Below are positions 35,478 through 44,684 of a stretch of 64,000 bases of DNA, piece after piece. The position numbers were made by a program, and so were the translations under genes. Source of the DNA: Paenibacillus sp. H1-7 (GTDB lineage: Bacteria; Bacillota; Bacilli; Paenibacillales; NBRC-103111). Position 1 is the stretch's first letter. Every line of letters begins with the position of its first letter. The notes below the pieces were generated by a model. The model had not been told where the DNA came from. It did not search any database and saw only the letters and a list, made by a program, of their open reading frames with translations. The stretch spans positions 681,001 through 745,000 of the forward strand of contig NZ_CP031168.1 of assembly GCF_022354825.1 (NCBI RefSeq). The letters are read 5' to 3'.

Positions 35478-35711
35478 TTATGGGGCATACTGCTCGGGAA
35501 GCGCGCGGATAATTTCCTCGTACTTCAGCGCAATCGCGATTTCCAGAATGTGAACCGGATTGCGGTGCGCATAAGCAAGCAACAATTCTTTGTTAAATTC
35601 GTCTTCGTTCATTTTCAAGCTTTTGCGTACGAGGTCCATCATCGCCCTTTGGTTGCGATAGTTGAGCTGCTCGATTTTTTCAACAGCCAGATCGATTTCA
35701 TTGTCCATAAT
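35478..35711 (-). CDS. Small helical protein of unknown function
   Basis: The 77-aa product is predicted all-helical and amphipathic (NRNQ-like RNQRAMMDLVRKSL, EFNKELLLAYAHRNPVHIL). I know no family for it. The ATG at 35711 follows GGGGGCG. The longer frame to 35798 adds an unrelated Cys-rich head with no ribosome site. Lack of a signal peptide or membrane helix suggests a small cytosolic, perhaps regulatory, protein. Confidence 0.6.
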   Translation of the reverse strand: MMDNEIDLAVEKIEQLNYRNQRAMMDLVRKSLKMNEDEFNKELLLAYAHRNPVHILEIAIALKYEEIIRALPEQYAP

Positions 35712-36004
35712 TACGCCCCCGTATAAGCTTATTGGTTTACCATATTCATTCGTTGCTTGTACGATTTTTTTGGCCTGCCAGCATGTTAGACATTTCACTA
35801 CCGTAGAACGGTTCAGTTCGTCTCTCCGCTGTCTTACTTATCGGCTCTTCATCCGGTAATGGCGCTGGGCTTGTTCTGGACCTTTTTTATATTTCTCTTT
35901 CTTTGGATAATGTGTACAATGTACCATATTGTTCCAGGTGGTCCGATTTCTAATTGAGCAGGCTGGTCGGTAAAGGGACATCATATCCGTAAGGGGGAAC
36001 GACC

Positions 36005-36928
36005 GTGACGGTTTCGAATTTTGCCTTTGTCAAAGCTGCTTTGCCGGAGCTTCACGCTTTGGCGTCCAAAGCTGAGCGAACGATGGACAGCGCCCCGCTT
36101 GTAACGCTGCAGTACCTTCAACTTATGGGGCAGTGGTTTGTCACAACCATTTTGATGCATGAGGATCTTGCGCCGGGGTCAGCAGAGCCTATGGCACGAC
36201 TGGAGACCTTGCTCCGCAACGAAATCGTTCCTGAACGATGGAGCGCGGTATTGAAGAGGCTGGAATATATGGATACGAGAGAAAGCGAGCTTTTATTGGA
36301 TCCGGCTATCGGTAAGCGGCGACTATTCGAGATGTACGATTTTACTTGCTGGTATTACAAAACCTATATCGACGACGAATACGAACCGTCCCCCGCCTAT
36401 GTCTCTTCCCAAAGCTTGTGCATAAGCAGCATGGAGTCGACGGAAGTCCGACGTGAGCACGTACAGTCCCAGATCGGAATTAACGGACAACACTTCGAAG
36501 CACAATGGGAACGCCATATCGGGAACGGACATCGCATCGAGACCGCAGAAGGCGAGAGCTATCAGGGCGAATGGCATAACGGAATGAAGCAGGGCACGGG
36601 CGTATACCGCTGGTCCGACGGAACGAAATATACGGGGCAATGGAGCAGGGATGTCGAGCATGGCTTTGGAGAGAAGCAGTACGCCAATGGAGATACGTAC
36701 CGGGGGGAATGGCGGGAAGGGCTGTTTTACGGCAAAGGCACCTATCAATGGAACGATGGAGCCGAATACGTTGGCCAGTGGGAAGACAATATGGAGCATG
36801 GCTACGGGGTGAAAACGTTGCGAGACGGCGCGGTTCACCGCGGATTGTGGGTATACGGCGAACTGGTTGTTCGAGAGGACCAGCTTGCAGGCGGCCGGGA
36901 TAAGATGACCGGTTCGGCAAACGGTTGA
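36005..36928 (+). CDS. MORN-repeat protein with HsdR-type N-terminal helical domain
   Basis: This 307-aa protein has two parts. Residues 1-125 start SNFAFVKAALPELHALASKAER and resemble the helical domain (DUF4145-like) at the N-terminus of type I restriction and helicase proteins. Residues 180-290 hold four MORN repeats (YQGEWHNGMKQGTGVY, YTGQWSRDVEHGFGE, YRGEWREGLFYGKGTY, YVGQWEDNMEHGYGV) and a fifth partial one. MORN repeats bind proteins or lipids. No catalytic motif is seen. The start is GTG at 36005 after AAGGGGGAA. The combination is unusual and its role is unknown. Confidence 0.8.
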   Translation: MTVSNFAFVKAALPELHALASKAERTMDSAPLVTLQYLQLMGQWFVTTILMHEDLAPGSAEPMARLETLLRNEIVPERWSAVLKRLEYMDTRESELLLDPAIGKRRLFEMYDFTCWYYKTYIDDEYEPSPAYVSSQSLCISSMESTEVRREHVQSQIGINGQHFEAQWERHIGNGHRIETAEGESYQGEWHNGMKQGTGVYRWSDGTKYTGQWSRDVEHGFGEKQYANGDTYRGEWREGLFYGKGTYQWNDGAEYVGQWEDNMEHGYGVKTLRDGAVHRGLWVYGELVVREDQLAGGRDKMTGSANG

Positions 36929-37061
36929 GCTGTCCTGCGTAAAAAAAATGGAATTCATCTCGATTTAAGATGGAAATCGTGCAAATGAAGTATTATTCGA
37001 CATCGTTGAATGTTGGTATACTCCAAATATGTGACCATTTCCTAATGAGGAGAGATGCCCC

Positions 37062-37760
37062 GTGTCTCAATTTGATGCCGTAGCCAACAAGTACATTGAG
37101 CATGCAGTGAAAAAAGGGGCGCAGTGGAAGCCCTACGCAGCGATCGTTGACGAGCTTGCCAAGGAGACAGCCATAGCGGGCAAAACGATCTGCGATATAG
37201 GATGCGGTCCGGGGATCTTAACCGGCAAGCTGCGTGAGCTGGGCGGTCAACTTACCGGTGTCGATTCCAGCGAAATCTTGTTAAACTACGCGAGCAGCCA
37301 GGATCAGAACGTGCATTGGATACATGACGATGCTATGACGCTGAGCCAGCTTCGGGAGGAGAGCTTCGATATCGTTGTATCGAGCTTGATGCTGATGGAC
37401 GTACCGGATCATAGGGCGGTGTTCCGTCAAAGCCTGCGTATTCTCAAGCCTGGCGGGCTGATGATCTGGTTAATCATGCATCCGTGCTTCCAGTCTCCTT
37501 TTAGCGAGCCATTGGAAGGCGGAGGCCATAAAGTGGTTCAATATGCGCCGCAATATTGGAAGTCCGAGGGAGAGGATACATTCCGCTCCATAGCAGGCTC
37601 GCACCATCGCCCTATCAGCGATTATGTGAACGATTTTATGAATGCAGGCTTCGAGCTGCAGCGCTTGTTTGAGCCGGGAGCGGAGCAGGGGATTCCGGTG
37701 CATTTCGGGGCTGTAGGGAGAAAAAGCGCTTCCGATGGAATCGGAATTATAGGCGATTAA
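37062..37760 (+). CDS. Class I SAM-dependent methyltransferase
   Basis: This 232-aa enzyme transfers a methyl group from S-adenosylmethionine. The SAM-binding motif I is CDIGCGPGILTGKL near residue 45, motif II is GVDSSEILL, and VSSLMLMDVPDHRAVF with LKPGGLMIW follow. It fits the UbiE/SAM-dependent small-molecule methyltransferase group; the acceptor is unknown. The start is GTG at 37062 with GAGGAGAG upstream. Confidence 0.9.
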   Translation: MSQFDAVANKYIEHAVKKGAQWKPYAAIVDELAKETAIAGKTICDIGCGPGILTGKLRELGGQLTGVDSSEILLNYASSQDQNVHWIHDDAMTLSQLREESFDIVVSSLMLMDVPDHRAVFRQSLRILKPGGLMIWLIMHPCFQSPFSEPLEGGGHKVVQYAPQYWKSEGEDTFRSIAGSHHRPISDYVNDFMNAGFELQRLFEPGAEQGIPVHFGAVGRKSASDGIGIIGD

Positions 37761-37767
37761 ATGCAGG

Positions 37768-37804
37768 GCAGCTTTCCCGCGCGGAAAGACTGCTCTTTTT
37801 TGCA
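37768..37804 (+). terminator. Intrinsic terminator of the methyltransferase gene
   Basis: GGGCAG-CTTTCC pairs with GGAAAG-CTGCTC around CGCGC, followed by T6. Confidence 0.8.
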
Positions 37805-37823
37805 TAGTTTGGAGAAGGATTCG

Positions 37824-37879
37824 GAAATCGATTTCAGATGATAACCGTATAAATAGCTGAATTATTGGAAATCGATTTC
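37824..37879 (+). promoter_or_regulatory. Two upstream LacI-type operators
   Basis: The perfect 12-bp palindrome GAAATCGATTTC occurs at 37824-37835 and 37868-37879, in the same form as the promoter-proximal copy at 38003-38014. Central CG and flanking A/T make it a LacI/CcpA-family type operator. Their distance from the promoter suggests DNA looping by a tetrameric repressor. Confidence 0.7.
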
Positions 37880-37965
37880 ATAGAAATGGTGGGCTGTAGA
37901 AGGATAGCACTCTTACGGTAAGGCAAAGGGATAGTTGGCTAGCTTCAGTTTTTTACAATTGGTTA

Positions 37966-38014
37966 TTGACTTCATATTGGAAAGATTATTATAATGGCTT
38001 ATGAAATCGATTTC
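37966..38014 (+). promoter_or_regulatory. Promoter with overlapping LacI-type operator for the binding-protein gene
   Basis: TTGACT (37966-37971), an 18-bp spacer and TATAAT (37990-37995) form a strong promoter. The palindrome ATGAAATCGATTTCAT (38001-38016, core 38003-38014) sits at the expected transcription start. No LacI-family gene lies in the window. Confidence 0.78.
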
Positions 38015-38070
38015 ATTAAGTAAACAAAATGTAAGCGTTCTATTCAATGAAGATCTGGGGGTAGATTAGT

Positions 38071-39387
38071 ATGAAAAAACAAATCCATTTGCTGGCCGGC
38101 GCACTTCTTCTATCGGGTGCCGTATTGTCCGGATGTTCGGGCGCCAAATCGGAGCCTGCGGCAGGCGGCTCAGCGGCTCCGGCTGCGATGAAGCCGGTAG
38201 AGCTGTATTTTTACCATAACGGCAACATTACCGAGGAACAGTTTAACACCATGTACGGAGATTACATAAAGCAAAAGCTGCCTAACGTCACCACGAAGTT
38301 CGTGCCCAAAGACAAGAACGTTTCGCTTGCCGAAATGATCAGCAGCGGTACGACGAAAATCGATATTTTCATTGATTCCATCGGGCAGATCGGCTTGAAG
38401 GGCTCGCTTCTGGACATCGGATTGAATCAGGACATGACCGAGCTTGTGAAAAAGCACAACGTCGATTTGAACCGTTTTGAACCGACGACGCTGGAGGCTG
38501 TGAAAGTGATGGGCGGGCTGTACGGGCTGCCGATCGGCAACAGTGCTTTGGTGCTTATGTACAACAAAGATATTTTCGATAAGTTCGGCGTTGCGTATCC
38601 GAAGGACGGCATGACCTGGGACGAGCTGGCGGACTTGTCGCGCAAGCTTACTCGTTCGGACGGCGGAGTCAACTATATAGGCTATACGACGTCCGTCAAT
38701 CATTTTCTGCGGCTCAATCCTCTCTCGCTCGCGAATGTCGATCCGAAGGAAAAGACTGTGACGCTCGAGACGGATGCCTGGAAAAAGCTGCTGCAGGATA
38801 CGCTGATGAAGCCGATGCAAGCGGAAGGCTACAGCCAGGTGCTGAACGATTTGAAGAAGCAGTGGTACAAAATCCCTTATATCGATGAGTTCTCCAAGAC
38901 CCGCAACGTTGCGATGTTCAGCTTCATGTACGCCGATTACGCTTGGGCCAAGGAGATGAACTGGGATGTCGTCGCTCTGCCGACGTTTGCAGACAAGCCG
39001 AAGGTCGGAAGCCAGGCTTATCCGAGCTATATGTTTATCACCTCGATCAGCGAGCATAAGGATGAGGCGATGGAGGTGGTGAAGCTGTTCACCTCGGATG
39101 AGTATCAGACGCAATTTTCCAAAACGGGCGGTATTACGGTGTTGAAAAACGAGGCGGTCAAGCAGGTGTTCGGCCAGGATACGCCCCTTAAGGACAAAAA
39201 CATTAAAAATGCGGTGTTTTACAACAGCTCCGCTCCGGCTGCTCCAAAGACACGCTATGATGTATTTGTGGAGGACGGCATAAGAAACCAAGTCACGAGC
39301 TTGTTATTGGGGGAGAAGGATCTTAATACGGTATTGAGAACGGCGCAGGAAGAAGCGAATACGAAAATACAGTCGGACACCAAGTAG
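38071..39387 (+). CDS. Extracellular sugar-binding lipoprotein (ABC transporter SBP)
   Basis: This 438-aa protein has a lipoprotein signal (lipobox LSGC near residue 22) followed by a Gly/Ala/Ser linker and a family 1 extracellular solute-binding fold (YGLPIGNSALVLMYNKDIFDKF, MTWDELADLSRKL). It would capture a sugar outside the cell for an ABC importer. No permease or ATPase genes are adjacent, so it is either an orphan using permeases elsewhere or a sensor component. Three identical operators precede it, indicating tight sugar-dependent repression. Confidence 0.92.
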   Translation: MKKQIHLLAGALLLSGAVLSGCSGAKSEPAAGGSAAPAAMKPVELYFYHNGNITEEQFNTMYGDYIKQKLPNVTTKFVPKDKNVSLAEMISSGTTKIDIFIDSIGQIGLKGSLLDIGLNQDMTELVKKHNVDLNRFEPTTLEAVKVMGGLYGLPIGNSALVLMYNKDIFDKFGVAYPKDGMTWDELADLSRKLTRSDGGVNYIGYTTSVNHFLRLNPLSLANVDPKEKTVTLETDAWKKLLQDTLMKPMQAEGYSQVLNDLKKQWYKIPYIDEFSKTRNVAMFSFMYADYAWAKEMNWDVVALPTFADKPKVGSQAYPSYMFITSISEHKDEAMEVVKLFTSDEYQTQFSKTGGITVLKNEAVKQVFGQDTPLKDKNIKNAVFYNSSAPAAPKTRYDVFVEDGIRNQVTSLLLGEKDLNTVLRTAQEEANTKIQSDTK

Positions 39388-39398
39388 GGGAACGGCAT

Positions 39399-39447
39399 AA
39401 AAGCGGTCTATGATCCGGACGGACGGAGGCCGCTTTTTCTTTTTTTA
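39399..39447. terminator. Terminator of the sugar-binding protein gene
   Basis: AAAAGCGG pairs with CCGCTTTTT around a loop of about 25 nt, followed by a T-rich tract. It may also stop the convergent gene. Confidence 0.8.
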
Positions 39448-39522
39448 TCACCGGTTATCATCTTCGCGCTGTGCGAGCGGCGCCTCTCGTTCAAGACCTG
39501 AACCGGCCGTCCGTTCACGCCG

Positions 39523-40254
39523 TTAACGGATTTGCTCCTCAAAATTTAGATCCTTAATCTTTAATCCCGTATCATATTCGGCGGCCAGCATTCCGGCAAG
39601 CTCGGCAGGAGAGACGCTGACGGACACGTAGGCCCATAACCGGTTGTCACGAACTTCATATTTCAGTATGGACCCGTAACCGGGGTGATCCAGCCAAACA
39701 GCCGCATAGGATGCATCGTATAGCTTCACAACGTCCCCTTTATTGTCGATATGTAAGGTTAATATCATGGAATCGTCCGATGGTGTCATGCTGGCGCTAA
39801 CTTGCTCTCGAACGGCCTCAAGCGGGTTCTCTAATGGAATTTCCGTTACGTCTTCGGGATTCAGTACGTGAATTTCCTGTTCCAAAACTCCTGTGCCGTA
39901 CCCTTTGGTTAAAATGATCGTCAGCTCGTTCTTGTTATCGCCTGTAAGATCGGTCAAAGAAACGGCGGGAGCATACGTTTCATTGGATGAAGTGCTCCAT
40001 GCGAAGGTTTGGTCACGGCTTGGCGCCCGGACGGTGATACCCTTATAGACCCCGTCTTCCGGAGGTTGAAAAGCGAGGATTTCCACATCGCCTGCTCGGG
40101 CAAGAACCGTCGGAGTCCGGGAGGGCAGCTGCTGCTCAGCCGCCGGTATGGAGCTTGCGTCTGGTACAGCATGTGTTTGAGGAGCAAGGCCGCTTGCGTA
40201 AACGAGAATTGCAAATGCTATTGCGCCTATGGGTATGAACGGGATTGGCATCAT
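39523..40254 (-). CDS. Secreted or anchored protein of unknown function
   Basis: This 243-aa protein begins with a hydrophobic segment (about 3-22) and an Ala/Pro-rich linker, so it is exported or membrane-anchored. The rest is beta-rich. VSLTDLTGDNKNELTIIL resembles the Ca-binding loop of FG-GAP/VCBS repeats. No enzyme motif is seen. AGGAG precedes two adjacent ATG codons. Similar secreted proteins occur in Paenibacillus, but I cannot name a family. Confidence 0.72.
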   Translation of the reverse strand: MMPIPFIPIGAIAFAILVYASGLAPQTHAVPDASSIPAAEQQLPSRTPTVLARAGDVEILAFQPPEDGVYKGITVRAPSRDQTFAWSTSSNETYAPAVSLTDLTGDNKNELTIILTKGYGTGVLEQEIHVLNPEDVTEIPLENPLEAVREQVSASMTPSDDSMILTLHIDNKGDVVKLYDASYAAVWLDHPGYGSILKYEVRDNRLWAYVSVSVSPAELAGMLAAEYDTGLKIKDLNFEEQIR

Positions 40255-40442
40255 CTATCGCTCCTAGCTTCCAAATGATCGTTTCAAAAAATTAGACGCA
40301 CGATAAGGGGACAAAAGTTTCAAAGCCGGGACACAAGCCCAGGAATAACCGTTTATTGACAAGCAAATTCCACTTTTGCTGTATTCCATTTGCCAGTGTT
40401 TTTGAATATTGTAACTTAGTCTATATGAAGGGAGTAAGAGTC

Positions 40443-41162
40443 ATGACCAAAACTCGTCGGGTTGGTGGAACATCCAAACCTAAAGCTAAACGAAAAGTTC
40501 AAGGAACTCGCAAGCCGCAAGCAAGCCGCAAGCCTCGCTATGATAGCTCGGAAGGCTCGGCTGACAGAACGTCGGGGAGCTACGATGACTTTGCGCTAGG
40601 CACTTACGGTGATAGAACACAGGGGACCTACGTTGACAGAACGATGGGAGCTTATGGAGACAGACCGACAGGGGCTCAGGGCAACAGAACGACGGGGGTC
40701 TATGGAGGCCGCACGACTGGGGCATACGGGGACCGCACGACGGGGGCTTACGGAGGCCGCACGACAGGAGCTGCCGGAGGCAGAACGATGGGAGCATTCG
40801 GTGGCCGCACGACGGGAGCTGCCGGAGGCAGAACGATGGGAGCATACGGAGGTCTAACGACGGGAACTGCCGGAGGAAGAACGGTAGGAGCTCATGGAGG
40901 TAGAACGATGGGAGCTGCCGGAGGTCAAACGGTGGGAGCTCATGGAGGCCGCACGATGGGAGCTTCCGGAGGTAGAACGGTGGGAGCTCATGGAGGCCGC
41001 ACAACGGGAGCTAACGTAGGCCGCCCGACGGGAGCCAACGCAGGCAGAACCGCAGGAGCTTATGGTCTTAGACCCCAAACGATTCAGGATTATGCAAATG
41101 CACTTCGTCAACGTCAACCTGAGAACAATGCAAATTTATACAATGGATTGTTGCTTCTCTAA
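40443..41162 (+). CDS. Octapeptide-repeat protein (GRTTGAYG-like)n, possible spore-surface protein
   Basis: This 239-aa protein has a Lys/Arg-rich head (KPKAKRKVQGTRKPQASRK). About 20 octapeptide repeats of the type G-R-T-x-G-A-x-G follow, with A/V/T and Y/A/H/F variation, and then a distinct tail (QTIQDYANALRQRQ). There is no signal peptide. The 24-bp unit is the same length as in the QWPGHGGG gene, but the sequence is unrelated. The basic head plus repeats recall coat proteins such as CotG/CotB in general style only. AAGGGAG lies eight bases before ATG 40443. Confidence 0.72.
   Translation: MTKTRRVGGTSKPKAKRKVQGTRKPQASRKPRYDSSEGSADRTSGSYDDFALGTYGDRTQGTYVDRTMGAYGDRPTGAQGNRTTGVYGGRTTGAYGDRTTGAYGGRTTGAAGGRTMGAFGGRTTGAAGGRTMGAYGGLTTGTAGGRTVGAHGGRTMGAAGGQTVGAHGGRTMGASGGRTVGAHGGRTTGANVGRPTGANAGRTAGAYGLRPQTIQDYANALRQRQPENNANLYNGLLLL
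40600..41070 (+). repeat. Degenerate 24-bp in-frame tandem repeat, about 20 copies
   Basis: The unit is roughly ggaggccgcacgacgggagc plus four variable bases. Copies are less uniform than in the 10359-10742 array, which suggests older expansion. It encodes the octapeptide repeat of the surrounding gene. Confidence 0.9.
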
Positions 41163-41413
41163 GATATTCACAAACGTGGGGACTCTACCGTTAAAATGGC
41201 CGGGCTCCCTGCGGATACATATTGGGGACAGTAACTCCGCCGGCCAATTACCTGAGAATTGTCCAACTTTGAATGAGTATCGTGTATTTAAACAGGGCAT
41301 CGCTTGCTCTTATAATCATAATGTGGGGCGAGTTAGCCCTGCTTCGAGGTCTTCATTACGACTAACGGTCCGCGATACAGCTACATCTCGTTCAAAGAGG
41401 AGAGAATGTGAAA

Positions 41414-43582
41414 ATGCAGCAGGAAATCGTTCTAAAATCAATGCAGAGTGCAGACTGGGAAGCGTTCCTGGGCAGGCACGATATGCTGTGGAGCCCGCAC
41501 CCGTCGAGCTGGGAGAGCGGAGCTTTTATCGGCAACGGGCTATTGGGTGCGATGATTTATAGTCTATCCGATCAAGAGCTGCAGTGGGATATTGGAAGAA
41601 GTGACGTTACCGAGCGTCAGCCGACGAATACGCCGATTTACGGCAAGCATAGACTTCCAATCGGGAAGCTGCTGCTTAAGACGGTCGGGCGCGTGGTGGA
41701 TAGCGGGGTGCGCGTCCATCTATGGAATGCGGAGGCAGCGGGATTCACTCAGACTGAAGCCGGAAGGATCGAATGGCGGTCGTTCGTCCATGCGGACCAG
41801 CACGCTATTGTCGTGGAGTGGAGCGCTACAGGCGGCGAGAGCAGCTGCCAATGGAGCTTTGTGCCGGAGAGACCGATCAATCCGAGACAGGTTCATCGTA
41901 AGGAGCCGATTACTGACATTAATCCGCCGCATATCACCGAATGCGTGGACGGCATCGAGATAGTGACGCAAAAGCTGCAAGCGGGCGGAGAATTCGCCAC
42001 AGCTTGGAAGACAACGGCGACCGGAGCCGGCACCAACGTGCTCTTGCTAAGCGTCGGGTCGTCTTATCCAGAGAACGGTGGACGCGAAGAAGCGCTGCAG
42101 GCGATAATCAAAGCGGACAAGACCGGGATCGCCGAATTGACGGCAAGCCATCGTGCCTGGTGGCATCATTACTATCCGGAGAGCTTTCTTTCTATTCCGG
42201 ACACGCGCCTCGAGAGCTTATACTGGATTCAAATGTACAAGCTGGCTTCCGGAACGAGAGCCGACCGTCCGCTGCTCGATTTGATGGGGCCCTGGTTTTA
42301 TATCGACACCCCATGGCCGGCGATTTGGTGGAATTTGAACGTACAGCTGACCTATTGGCCGGTGTACGCCTCCAACAGGCTTCATCTTGGCGAATCGCTG
42401 ACCCGGTTTCTGGAGCATAACCTGGATAGCTTGATCGGTAACGTGCCGGAGGAATACCGCCACGACTCTGCGGCTATCGGGCGCTCCTCAAGCTATGACG
42501 GCGTACGTAACGCTGGGGAGGAGCTCGGCAATCTTCCGTGGATTTGCCATAATTATTGGCTCCACTACCGTCATTGCATGGATGAATCGATGCTGCGGGA
42601 CCGCATTTATCCTCTATTGAGACGAAGCATCAATTTTTATCTGCATTTGCTGCAGCCCGGAGCTGACGAGAAGCTGCATCTGCCGCTCGCCATTTCCCCG
42701 GAATATCCGGATAAGGCGGAGGATACGAACTATGACTTGTCTTTGCTGCGGTGGGGATGTCAAACGCTGCTGTACATATGCGACCGGTTGAACCTGGAGG
42801 ATGCGTTGAAGCCGAGATGGGAAGAGGTGCTCGACCGTCTGGCGGACTATCCGGTAGACGATACGGGCTTTATGATCGGCAAGGACGTGCCGCTCAGCGT
42901 GTCGCACCGCCACTATTCCCATTTGTTTATGATTTATCCTCTGTACCTGATCAGCTGGGAGCAGCCTGAGCATAGAGATATCATCTGGAAGTCGCTGCAG
43001 CATTGGATTGGCTTTAAAGGAGCGCTGCAAGGCTATTCCTATACCGGCGCATCGTCCATCTACTCCAGCATGGGCAAAGCGGAGGAGGCGGTGCAATGCT
43101 TGAACGATTTTATGAAGCAATATTTGAAGCCGAACACGATGTATATGGAGTCCGGCCCCGTCATTGAAACCCCGCTGTCCGCTGCGGCGTCGATCCACGA
43201 TTTGATGCTGCAGAGCTGGGGGGACAAAATCCGCATTTTCCCTGCCATACCGGCGCATTGGCACGATGTAACGTTCCATGGTCTGCGGGCGGAGGGAGGC
43301 TTCCTCGTCAGTGCGGTCAAGCAAGAGGGAGCGACCCGATTCATCCTGATACACAGCGAAGCCGGCGAGCCCTGCCGCATTCAAACGGATATCGCCGGCC
43401 CGGTAGCTTGCTCGGGAAGCCGCGCGTTCACTCTGACTAGCAACGAGGATGGAAGCATTCAGATTGACTTGAATAAGGGTGAGTTCGTTATAATATATCC
43501 AGAAGGAAGCGAGCCGGATCTCGCGTTCGTGCCGGTGCCGGCAAACCCGGATAGGCTTAATTCGTTTGGCTCCCGCCAGTGA
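41414..43582 (+). CDS. Glycoside hydrolase family 95-like protein
   Basis: This 722-aa cytosolic protein (no signal peptide) fits the GH95/alpha-L-fucosidase-like group. It has an N-terminal beta domain (ESGAFIGNGLLGAMIY), an (alpha/alpha)6 barrel including NVQLTYWPVYASNRL near residue 315, and a terminal beta-sandwich (LRAEGGFLVSAVKQEG). It would cleave alpha-fucose or alpha-galactose from oligosaccharides imported into the cell. ATG 41414 lies nine bases after GAGGAGAG; the GTG at 41408 in the same frame is too close. It has no linked transporter. Confidence 0.8.
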   Translation: MQQEIVLKSMQSADWEAFLGRHDMLWSPHPSSWESGAFIGNGLLGAMIYSLSDQELQWDIGRSDVTERQPTNTPIYGKHRLPIGKLLLKTVGRVVDSGVRVHLWNAEAAGFTQTEAGRIEWRSFVHADQHAIVVEWSATGGESSCQWSFVPERPINPRQVHRKEPITDINPPHITECVDGIEIVTQKLQAGGEFATAWKTTATGAGTNVLLLSVGSSYPENGGREEALQAIIKADKTGIAELTASHRAWWHHYYPESFLSIPDTRLESLYWIQMYKLASGTRADRPLLDLMGPWFYIDTPWPAIWWNLNVQLTYWPVYASNRLHLGESLTRFLEHNLDSLIGNVPEEYRHDSAAIGRSSSYDGVRNAGEELGNLPWICHNYWLHYRHCMDESMLRDRIYPLLRRSINFYLHLLQPGADEKLHLPLAISPEYPDKAEDTNYDLSLLRWGCQTLLYICDRLNLEDALKPRWEEVLDRLADYPVDDTGFMIGKDVPLSVSHRHYSHLFMIYPLYLISWEQPEHRDIIWKSLQHWIGFKGALQGYSYTGASSIYSSMGKAEEAVQCLNDFMKQYLKPNTMYMESGPVIETPLSAAASIHDLMLQSWGDKIRIFPAIPAHWHDVTFHGLRAEGGFLVSAVKQEGATRFILIHSEAGEPCRIQTDIAGPVACSGSRAFTLTSNEDGSIQIDLNKGEFVIIYPEGSEPDLAFVPVPANPDRLNSFGSRQ

Positions 43583-43758
43583 CGGGCCCGGGGCTGTAAA
43601 CAGGCTTTTCGCATTATCAAAATCAGTACTATTAGTAGAAGGGAGATTGCTGTGATGAGACGCTAACCTTACAAGTATCATGCTCGTGCACCTCCAGGCT
43701 GACCTGAAGTACCCTAAGGCATAGGCCCAAAAATAGAAAACGGAGGTATCGCATAACG

Positions 43759-44619
43759 ATGAGAAGCGAGCAGCAAGTATTGGATCAAATGCTGGAGATG
43801 GCGGAGCGGGACGATAACATTCGAGCGGTCGTTCTTAACGGCTCCCGGGTCAACCCTAACGCCCCGAAAGATTTTATGCGGGACTACGACGTCGTGTTTT
43901 ATATGGCCCGGTTGAAAGAAGCCTCTTATAACACAGACCGGAGCTGGATCGATTCGTTGGGCGAGCGGGTCGTCGTTCAATTCGAATATTTGGAGGACGG
44001 CTCCTACATTTACATGATGCAATTTAAGGACAGCGTCCGGATCGACCTTATTTTTCAAGATACCGCAGCTTTGGTTCGGGAAGTGACCAACGATTCCTTA
44101 AGCAGAGTGCTGCTGGATAAAGACAACCTGAATCTGGAGCTGCCGGAGCCGAACGACAGCAGCTACGTCGTGAAGAGGCCGACCGAAGACAAATGGAACT
44201 TATACGTCGTAGAGCTGTGGTGGCTGCAGGTTTATATCGCCAAGGAGCTGTGGCGGGATGAAATGCCGCGTGTTAGGCAGCTGTACGATTATTATTTCAT
44301 GGAATCGCTGACCTTCCTGCTGGAGTGGCATGTTGGCGCCGCCAACGACTGGACCGTGAACGTCGGTTCTACAGGAAAATGGTTTAAGCGGTTTCTAGAG
44401 CCGGAGCATTATGAAGAGCTGCTTTCCTTGTATTGCGGGGCTGATCCTGAGGAGCAATGGGAGAAGCTGTTCCAAGCGGGGCGGTTCATTCGCAAAATCG
44501 GCATTCCGCTGGCCGAGAAGCTGGGTTACTCGTATCCGATGGAGGAAGACCGTAACGTCACGGCTTACATTGAAAAAGTAAGGCGTTTGCCGGCCGACGC
44601 GCAATCTTGGGAAGGGTAG
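43759..44619 (+). CDS. Aminoglycoside 6-adenylyltransferase family protein, ANT(6)-like
   Basis: This 286-aa nucleotidyltransferase resembles AadK/AadE enzymes that adenylylate streptomycin at the 6 position. The active-site signature is VVLNGSRVNPNAPKD followed by DYDVVF near residue 42, with RIDLIF near 95. Full length and intact motifs suggest an active enzyme. Chromosomal homologues are common in Bacillota and often confer little resistance. It stands alone with its own terminator and shows no mobile-element context. Confidence 0.88.
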   Translation: MRSEQQVLDQMLEMAERDDNIRAVVLNGSRVNPNAPKDFMRDYDVVFYMARLKEASYNTDRSWIDSLGERVVVQFEYLEDGSYIYMMQFKDSVRIDLIFQDTAALVREVTNDSLSRVLLDKDNLNLELPEPNDSSYVVKRPTEDKWNLYVVELWWLQVYIAKELWRDEMPRVRQLYDYYFMESLTFLLEWHVGAANDWTVNVGSTGKWFKRFLEPEHYEELLSLYCGADPEEQWEKLFQAGRFIRKIGIPLAEKLGYSYPMEEDRNVTAYIEKVRRLPADAQSWEG

Positions 44620-44628
44620 TCATATTTG

Positions 44629-44666
44629 AGACCGTCAGGCTGATTCAGCCTGCGGTCTTTTTTTCG
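44629..44666. terminator. Terminator between ANT(6)-like and cupin genes
   Basis: AGACCG-CAGGCTGA pairs with TCAGCCTG-CGGTCT, followed by T7. Confidence 0.92.
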
Positions 44667-44684
44667 CCGTATGAGAGGTCGGAG

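Noticed and set aside
43641..43665. Tiny frame of three codons after AAGGGAG downstream of the GH95-like gene
   Set aside because: It is too short to be a gene; the ribosome-site-like sequence is probably chance.
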